Of a DNA stretch of 44,437 nt, positions 39,900 through 44,437 are shown piece by piece; within the stretch, counting starts at the first letter, position 1; each line of letters opens with the position of its first letter. Source of the DNA: JAYODZ01 sp965660195 (GTDB lineage: Bacteria; Pseudomonadota; Alphaproteobacteria; RS24); NCBI GenBank assembly GCA_965660195.1, contig CBFHZM010000005.1, forward strand, positions 1-44,437. Reading direction: 5' to 3'. The notes below the pieces were generated by a model. That model had not been told where the DNA came from. It saw only the letters and a program-made list of their open reading frames with translations, and did not search any database. Made by a program: the position numbers and the translations under genes.

Positions 39900-41720
39900 T
39901 TAATTTTCGTTACCAACAATCGTTGCGCCTGTCGGGATACGAATTTCATCAACCATAGCTTGGATCTCTTCGCTGGGCGGTTCCGTAAGCAGAGAGACAA
40001 CTATAATTGAGACGAGGCTGACCGCCATACCAACAATTCCAAACCGCAGATCGTCGAGCCCGAGAATGGGCGCGCCGCCAGCAAATTTGACATAGTAGAG
40101 GTAATAGGCGCCACTTAAGAAACCCAAGCCCATACCCGCAATGGCGCCGGCGCGATTGGCTCGTTTCCACCAAACGCCCAAAACGAGCGGGAAGAATAGC
40201 CCAGAGCACGCGAAGCTAAAGGCCCATGCCACAGCCCCCAAAATATTGGTGAGATTGAGGCTGGCGATAAAGGCGCCTACAGCGCCGATGCCGACCAGCA
40301 GAATACGCGCCACAATCAAACGGGTGCGAGTGTCCGCTTTGGGGTCGATGATCTTGTAGTACAGATCATGCGATAAGGCATTGGCGATTGCCAAGAGCAG
40401 GCCATCAGCTGTTGACATAGCAGCGGCCATGCCACCAGCGGCGACGAGGCCCGAGATCACATACGGAAGCCCAGCAATTTCCGGCGTGGCAAGTACAACA
40501 ATGTCGCCTCGCATGGCAAATTCATTGATTTGCAAGATCCCATCCATATTGCTGTCGGCGATAGCGAGGAAGCCGACATTGCCCCATTTTTGGATCCAGT
40601 CAATCGCGGCGACCTCAGCAAAAGGTTTTCCAATAATACCGGTCGCCAAATTAGGATCGAGGATCTGAAGTTTGGTCAATGTTGCCAAAGCGGGTGCTGT
40701 GAAATAGAGCAGGAAGATGAAGAACAAAGACCAGGCCACTGACCGGCGTGCGTCTTTGACCGATGGGGTCGTGAAATAGCGCATCAGGATATGCGGTAGC
40801 GACGCGGTACCGGCCATCAAAACCAATACAAGGGTGACAAACTTCCAGCTTTGCATGGCGTTCGGGGCTACTTCGGCGTGAAGGTTCTTCAAAACCGGAA
40901 GCCCGCCCAAAGCGTCACTTGCAGGTATGCCGCCAACATTATGTAGGATTTCGAGTTCGGAGATGCGGTCAACCGCAGGTCCATAAGAAATTTGTGGTAT
41001 CAGCCCGAAGCCTTGTGTGTTGGACATCCAGAATACCGGGATCAGGTAAGCTATAATCAGAACAATATATTGTGCCACTTGGGTCCATGTGACTGCGCGC
41101 ATGCCGCCTAGCATGGAGCAGAAAAGGATCCCCAGTAACCCGACCCAAACGCCCAACTGAAAGGGGACTTGCAACACACGTGCCGCAATCGTACCCGTTG
41201 CGTTGATCTGTGCCGTCACATAAGTGAAGGACGCGACGACCAAAATGATCACAGCGATCAAGCGGGATAAATTGCCGCCATAGCGCGTGCCAACGAAATC
41301 AGGAACGGTATAGCAACCGAATTTCCGCAGATACGGGGCCAGCAAAGAATTCACCAGCACATAGCCACCGGTCCAACCGACGATAAAGGCGAGATAGCTG
41401 TAGCCACCAAAATAAACCCCACCCGCCATGGCGACGAAAGAGGCGCCAGACATCCAATCGGCCGCTGTGGCCATGCCATTATAGAGAGCCGGGACTTCGC
41501 GCCCGGCGACATAATAGGCGTCGACTTGCATGGTGCGCGATAGCCAGCCGATAGCGGCATAAATCACAACCGTAAAGGCAACAAATAAAATGCCTATCGT
41601 CTCGGCTGAAACACCGACTTGTTCAAGTAGTGCCATAAGGGCGATGAAAATAAAAAACCCACCCGTATAAAGGCCATAAACCTTTGGCAGGCTATCAATA
41701 AAAGAAGCTCGTTCTTGCAT
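39900..41720 (-). CDS. Na+/solute symporter large subunit (VC_2705 type, ActP-like)
   Basis: A 606-residue sodium:solute symporter (SSS family) with about 13 transmembrane helices. SSS signatures are visible in DAYYVAGREVPALYNGMATAADWMSGASFV and GGMRAVTWTQVAQYIVLIIAYL. The presence of a DUF4212 small-subunit gene 12 bases upstream identifies the two-component VC_2705-type group, often annotated as acetate/cation symporters. Residues about 225-320 form an extra hydrophilic loop. Substrates are short-chain carboxylates at best guess. It ends in a UUCG-capped terminator. Confidence 0.9.
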   Translation of the reverse strand: MQERASFIDSLPKVYGLYTGGFFIFIALMALLEQVGVSAETIGILFVAFTVVIYAAIGWLSRTMQVDAYYVAGREVPALYNGMATAADWMSGASFVAMAGGVYFGGYSYLAFIVGWTGGYVLVNSLLAPYLRKFGCYTVPDFVGTRYGGNLSRLIAVIILVVASFTYVTAQINATGTIAARVLQVPFQLGVWVGLLGILFCSMLGGMRAVTWTQVAQYIVLIIAYLIPVFWMSNTQGFGLIPQISYGPAVDRISELEILHNVGGIPASDALGGLPVLKNLHAEVAPNAMQSWKFVTLVLVLMAGTASLPHILMRYFTTPSVKDARRSVAWSLFFIFLLYFTAPALATLTKLQILDPNLATGIIGKPFAEVAAIDWIQKWGNVGFLAIADSNMDGILQINEFAMRGDIVVLATPEIAGLPYVISGLVAAGGMAAAMSTADGLLLAIANALSHDLYYKIIDPKADTRTRLIVARILLVGIGAVGAFIASLNLTNILGAVAWAFSFACSGLFFPLVLGVWWKRANRAGAIAGMGLGFLSGAYYLYYVKFAGGAPILGLDDLRFGIVGMAVSLVSIIVVSLLTEPPSEEIQAMVDEIRIPTGATIVGNEN

Positions 41721-41732
41721 GATCGTATCCCC

Positions 41733-41987
41733 TTATTCGCTAACGCCACAATCGGCGTCGATCTTCTCTTGACGCCGGACAGACCAAATAATAAGCAACA
41801 CGAAAATTAAAGGAGACCCTTGGGCGGCCATATAAAAGCCGAATGGGAATCCGAGAAACTTAAACTCATTGAGTTGCGCCCCAAACCAATGGACAACAAA
41901 GGAAAAAAAGAACCATATGATCAAGGTAACAATTGTAAGGTTCCGCGTCCGGCTCCAGTGAGCATCGGCATTTTCGATTTTTGACAT
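41733..41987 (-). CDS. DUF4212 symporter small subunit
   Basis: An 84-residue protein with two transmembrane helices. The DUF4212 hallmark GFPFGFYMAAQGSPLIFVLLI is complete, preceded by helix 1 (LTIVTLIIWFFFSFVVHWF). This small subunit accompanies VC_2705-type SSS transporters and lies 12 bases before the large-subunit gene. GGAGGGG is placed well before the ATG at 41987. It is divergent from the unknown gene at 42118 with 130 bases between. Confidence 0.93.
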   Translation of the reverse strand: MSKIENADAHWSRTRNLTIVTLIIWFFFSFVVHWFGAQLNEFKFLGFPFGFYMAAQGSPLIFVLLIIWSVRRQEKIDADCGVSE

Positions 41988-42117
41988 TATCCCCTCCGTA
42001 ATATCTTTGTTTTTTTACTCAGCTTCTTACGCATTATTTACAAATACAACCAAAGTACTAGCGCACTTATTGTGATCCAAAAAGAAAACATATAAAAGCC
42101 ATTTAAAGGAAGACATC

Positions 42118-42756
42118 ATGCGCGTTCGCGATTATTTCCACGCAATTATCGGAAAATTTGCAATCTGGGGTAGGGATAATTCTATCGATACCTATTTAAA
42201 GTTGAGTGGTTTTGTCGCTGATAGGGCAGCTTACGTCGCGCAAACGACTCTCTACGGGTACATTCGCACGCGGGCTGGCTTACAACATTTTCAGTTATTC
42301 AACGATGAACAATTCAATTCCGCATTGCGCCCGGCGCGCAACCGCGTGTTTATCGCCTGCGCTAGTGATTTGTCGGTCTTCGCGGCGGCGTGCGTGGCGC
42401 TGGATGATCAGGCGCTTGGTACGCAACCATCTGACCTTGCATCCACTTTGTTTTTAAACGCTCTCGAGAAGCTGGCCGAAGATCCGCTTCCCGACGCTGA
42501 GATGCAGACATTACGCACCGCAGAATTGGCACGCTTTCAGCTGATCGATTGGCGAAATATGGTGTCGGGTGATGCCGCTTTTCAACGCAGTATACGATCG
42601 GTCATCGCCGAGGCGCCCTTAATTGACGACTTAAAAGTTTTGGACGAGGAAATTGTTATCAATTCTGTTCGTTTTAAATGGCAAGAAGTGCGCGCAGAGC
42701 TGGTGCATCGCCTTAATGCTAGTGCTATATTTGCGCAACTGAATCAGCAGAAATAG
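42118..42756 (+). CDS. Conserved hypothetical protein upstream of ettA
   Basis: A 212-residue, mostly alpha-helical protein with no recognised domain. The N-terminus FHAIIGKFAIWGRDNSIDTYLKLSGFVADRAAYVAQTTLYGYIRTRAGLQHFQLF is reminiscent of a hypothetical found beside ettA in other Alphaproteobacteria, as I recall it. No signal peptide is evident. The start ATG at 42118 has AAGGAAG about eight bases upstream. ettA begins 13 bases after the stop, so co-expression is likely. A possible role with EttA at the ribosome is speculation from gene order only. Confidence 0.75.
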   Translation: MRVRDYFHAIIGKFAIWGRDNSIDTYLKLSGFVADRAAYVAQTTLYGYIRTRAGLQHFQLFNDEQFNSALRPARNRVFIACASDLSVFAAACVALDDQALGTQPSDLASTLFLNALEKLAEDPLPDAEMQTLRTAELARFQLIDWRNMVSGDAAFQRSIRSVIAEAPLIDDLKVLDEEIVINSVRFKWQEVRAELVHRLNASAIFAQLNQQK

Positions 42757-42769
42757 AGGAGCAGCGCCA

Positions 42770-44425
42770 ATGGCGTCTTATCAGTATGTGTACGTAATGG
42801 ATCGATTGTCCAAGACTTATGCCGGCGGCAAACAAGTTCTGAAGGACATAAGGTTGTCATTCTATCCAGGGGCAAAAATTGGTGTTGTCGGGGTCAATGG
42901 CTCGGGTAAATCGACACTGTTGAAGATCATGGCTGGCCTGGACAAAGAGTATCAAGGTGAGGCTTGGGCGGCAGAGGGCGCTAAAGTCGGCTACCTCGAG
43001 CAGGAGCCGCAGCTGGATGCCGACAAAACCGTCTTTGAAAATGTCATGCTAGGGGTAGCGGAGAAAAAAGCGCTGATGGATCGCTATAACGAATTGGCGA
43101 TGAACTATTCGGATGAGACGGCCGATGAAATGTCAGCGTTGCAAGACCAAATTGATGCGCAAAATCTTTGGGATCTCGATAGCCAAGTTGAGCAGGCTAT
43201 GGACGCTTTACGGTGTCCGCCTGCTACCAGCGCGGTGACGCATCTTTCGGGCGGCGAAAAACGTCGCGTCGCACTGTGTCGCTTGCTGCTGGAAAAGCCA
43301 GATCTCCTTTTGCTCGACGAGCCGACCAACCACCTTGATGCCGAGACGATTGCTTGGCTGCAGCATCATCTGTCTGATTACGAGGGGACAGTTGTTCTCG
43401 TTACTCATGATCGCTATTTTCTGGATCAGATTACTGGTTGGATTTTGGAGTTGGATCGGGGACAAGGCTATCCTTACGAGGGTAATTATTCGAACTGGCT
43501 CGAGAAAAAACAAAAACGCCTCGAGCAGGAGGCCCGCGAGGATGTTGCACGGCAGAGAACTTTGTCGCGCGAATTGGACTGGATACGGACTTCACCAAAA
43601 GCGCGGCAGGCGAAAAGCAAAGCGCGGATTAATGCCTATGACGATTTATTGCAGCAGGCTGAACATGGCGAGGTCACGCATGCGCAAATCTCAATTCCAG
43701 CCGGTCCGCGTTTGGGCGGTGTGGTGATCGAAGCCGATCACCTGTCGAAAGGCTATGATGATCGTCTGCTCATCGACGATCTTAGTTTTAAATTGCCCCC
43801 TGGCGGTATCGTCGGCGTTATCGGTCCGAACGGCGCGGGTAAAACCACTTTATTTCGCATGTTGACGGGGCAAGAGTCGCCCGATGGCGGTGCCTTACGG
43901 GTTGGTGAAACAGTCGTCATGGGATATGTAGACCAATCACGCGATAATCTGGACGACAAAAAGACGGTCTGGGAAGAAATTTCCGGCGGTCTTGATGTTA
44001 TCCCGCTTGGTAAACGCGAGGCCAATTCACGCGCCTATGTCGGTGCCTTCAATTTTAAGGGCGGAGACCAGCAGAAAAAGGTGGGGTTATTATCGGGTGG
44101 GGAACGCAACCGGGTACATTTGGCAAAAATGCTGAAGTCGGGTGCAAATCTTCTGCTGCTCGACGAGCCGACCAATGATCTCGATGTTGAGACTTTGCGT
44201 GCGCTCGAAGATGGCTTGGAAAACTTCGCCGGCTGCGCTGTCGTCATTAGTCACGATCGTTGGTTTTTAGATCGTATCGCCACACATATTTTGGCTTTTG
44301 AAGGCGAGAGCCATGTTGAGTGGTTTGAGGGTAATTATGCCGAGTACGAAGAAGACCGTCGCCGGCGCTTAGGCCCCGAGTCGGATATTCCGACACGCAT
44401 TAAATATAAGCAATTTAGACGTTAA
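42770..44425 (+). CDS. ettA: Energy-dependent translational throttle protein EttA (ABC-F)
   Basis: A 551-residue ABC-F protein that binds the ribosomal E site and gates the first elongation step according to ATP/ADP. First ABC domain: Walker A GVNGSGKST (residues 41-49), signature LSGGEKRRVALCRLLLEKPDLLLLDEPTNHLD. The P-site tRNA-interaction linker is the charged helical stretch about 240-300 (KKQKRLEQEAREDVARQRTLSRELDWIRTSPKARQAKSKAR). Second domain: Walker A GPNGAGKTT (352-360) and LLSGGERNRVHLAKMLKSGANLLLLDEPTNDLD. AGGAG precedes the ATG. The gene is complete; the stop is 12 bases before the window edge. Confidence 0.97.
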   Translation: MASYQYVYVMDRLSKTYAGGKQVLKDIRLSFYPGAKIGVVGVNGSGKSTLLKIMAGLDKEYQGEAWAAEGAKVGYLEQEPQLDADKTVFENVMLGVAEKKALMDRYNELAMNYSDETADEMSALQDQIDAQNLWDLDSQVEQAMDALRCPPATSAVTHLSGGEKRRVALCRLLLEKPDLLLLDEPTNHLDAETIAWLQHHLSDYEGTVVLVTHDRYFLDQITGWILELDRGQGYPYEGNYSNWLEKKQKRLEQEAREDVARQRTLSRELDWIRTSPKARQAKSKARINAYDDLLQQAEHGEVTHAQISIPAGPRLGGVVIEADHLSKGYDDRLLIDDLSFKLPPGGIVGVIGPNGAGKTTLFRMLTGQESPDGGALRVGETVVMGYVDQSRDNLDDKKTVWEEISGGLDVIPLGKREANSRAYVGAFNFKGGDQQKKVGLLSGGERNRVHLAKMLKSGANLLLLDEPTNDLDVETLRALEDGLENFAGCAVVISHDRWFLDRIATHILAFEGESHVEWFEGNYAEYEEDRRRRLGPESDIPTRIKYKQFRR

Positions 44426-44437
44426 TTCGAGGCGAGT

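Noticed and set aside
1..44437. Search for CRISPR arrays, insertion sequences, prophage genes and rRNA
   Set aside because: No spaced direct repeats, transposase or integrase frames, or rRNA segments were seen; nearly all sequence is assigned to housekeeping genes.

Overview
The window is a gene-dense stretch of chromosome from an alphaproteobacterium of moderate GC content. Evidence for this is a lineage-typical gene set (DUF1285 and DUF6111 proteins, an ELM1-family protein, a YbjN-domain protein, an UbiK/BMFP protein), an alphaproteobacterial SOS box (GTTC-N7-GTTC) in front of imuA-imuB-dnaE2, the yqeY-dnaG-rpoD order, and a petABC operon. The order or genus cannot be fixed from the sequence alone. 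Nearly every gene is housekeeping. I see no insertion sequence, prophage, CRISPR array or rRNA. The first gene enters from outside the window; ettA at the right edge is complete.

Layout, left to right. 1-3955 (+): end of a Ca2+/cation antiporter, a GNAT acetyltransferase, then DUF1285, a Nudix CoA pyrophosphatase, DUF6111 and the tRNA CCA-adding enzyme as a tight run. 3952-4803 (-): hemF, tail to tail with cca. 5121-7702 (+): petABC, the cytochrome bc1 complex, closed by a strong hairpin terminator. 7757-13905 (-): lgt, a MidA-like methyltransferase, pgeF, prs, rplY, pth and ychF. 13969-15656 (+): ubiK-like, YbjN-domain and proC. 15661-18295 (-): MarR regulator, OmpR-type response regulator and histidine kinase, resembling the PetP/PetR arrangement linked to bc1 control in Rhodobacter. 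18435-19986 (+): ilvE and a methyltransferase. 20105-25547 (+): the imuA-imuB-dnaE2 mutagenesis cassette with a LexA box over its promoter. 25550-27579 (-): trxB and an ELM1-family protein. 27688-28167 (+): an Lrp/AsnC regulator. 28164-33131 (-): greA, carB and carA, the last behind a structured leader. 33579-38453 (+): yqeY, dnaG, rpoD, panD and a CAU-anticodon tRNA. 38550-39428 (+): an unknown membrane-anchored protein and a MAPEG protein. 39480-41987 (-): a two-component (DUF4212 plus large subunit) Na+/solute symporter and a YggT-like membrane protein. 42118-44425 (+): an unknown protein and ettA.

The most interesting unexplained structure is the leader of carAB (about 33128-33376, minus strand). 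A good promoter overlapped by a perfect 9+9 bp dyad is followed by a 5' hairpin. Next comes a short 42-codon reading frame with its own Shine-Dalgarno that runs straight through an intrinsic terminator (T9 tract) and stops by overlapping the carA start codon. This geometry resembles the translation-coupled attenuator of E. coli pyrBI and suggests pyrimidine-responsive attenuation of carbamoyl-phosphate synthesis. Other points of note are a perfect dyad between the divergent marR-type and ilvE genes, a DnaG primase lacking three of four zinc ligands, a perfect -10 box five bases before the dnaG start codon, and a tRNA gene one base downstream of panD.
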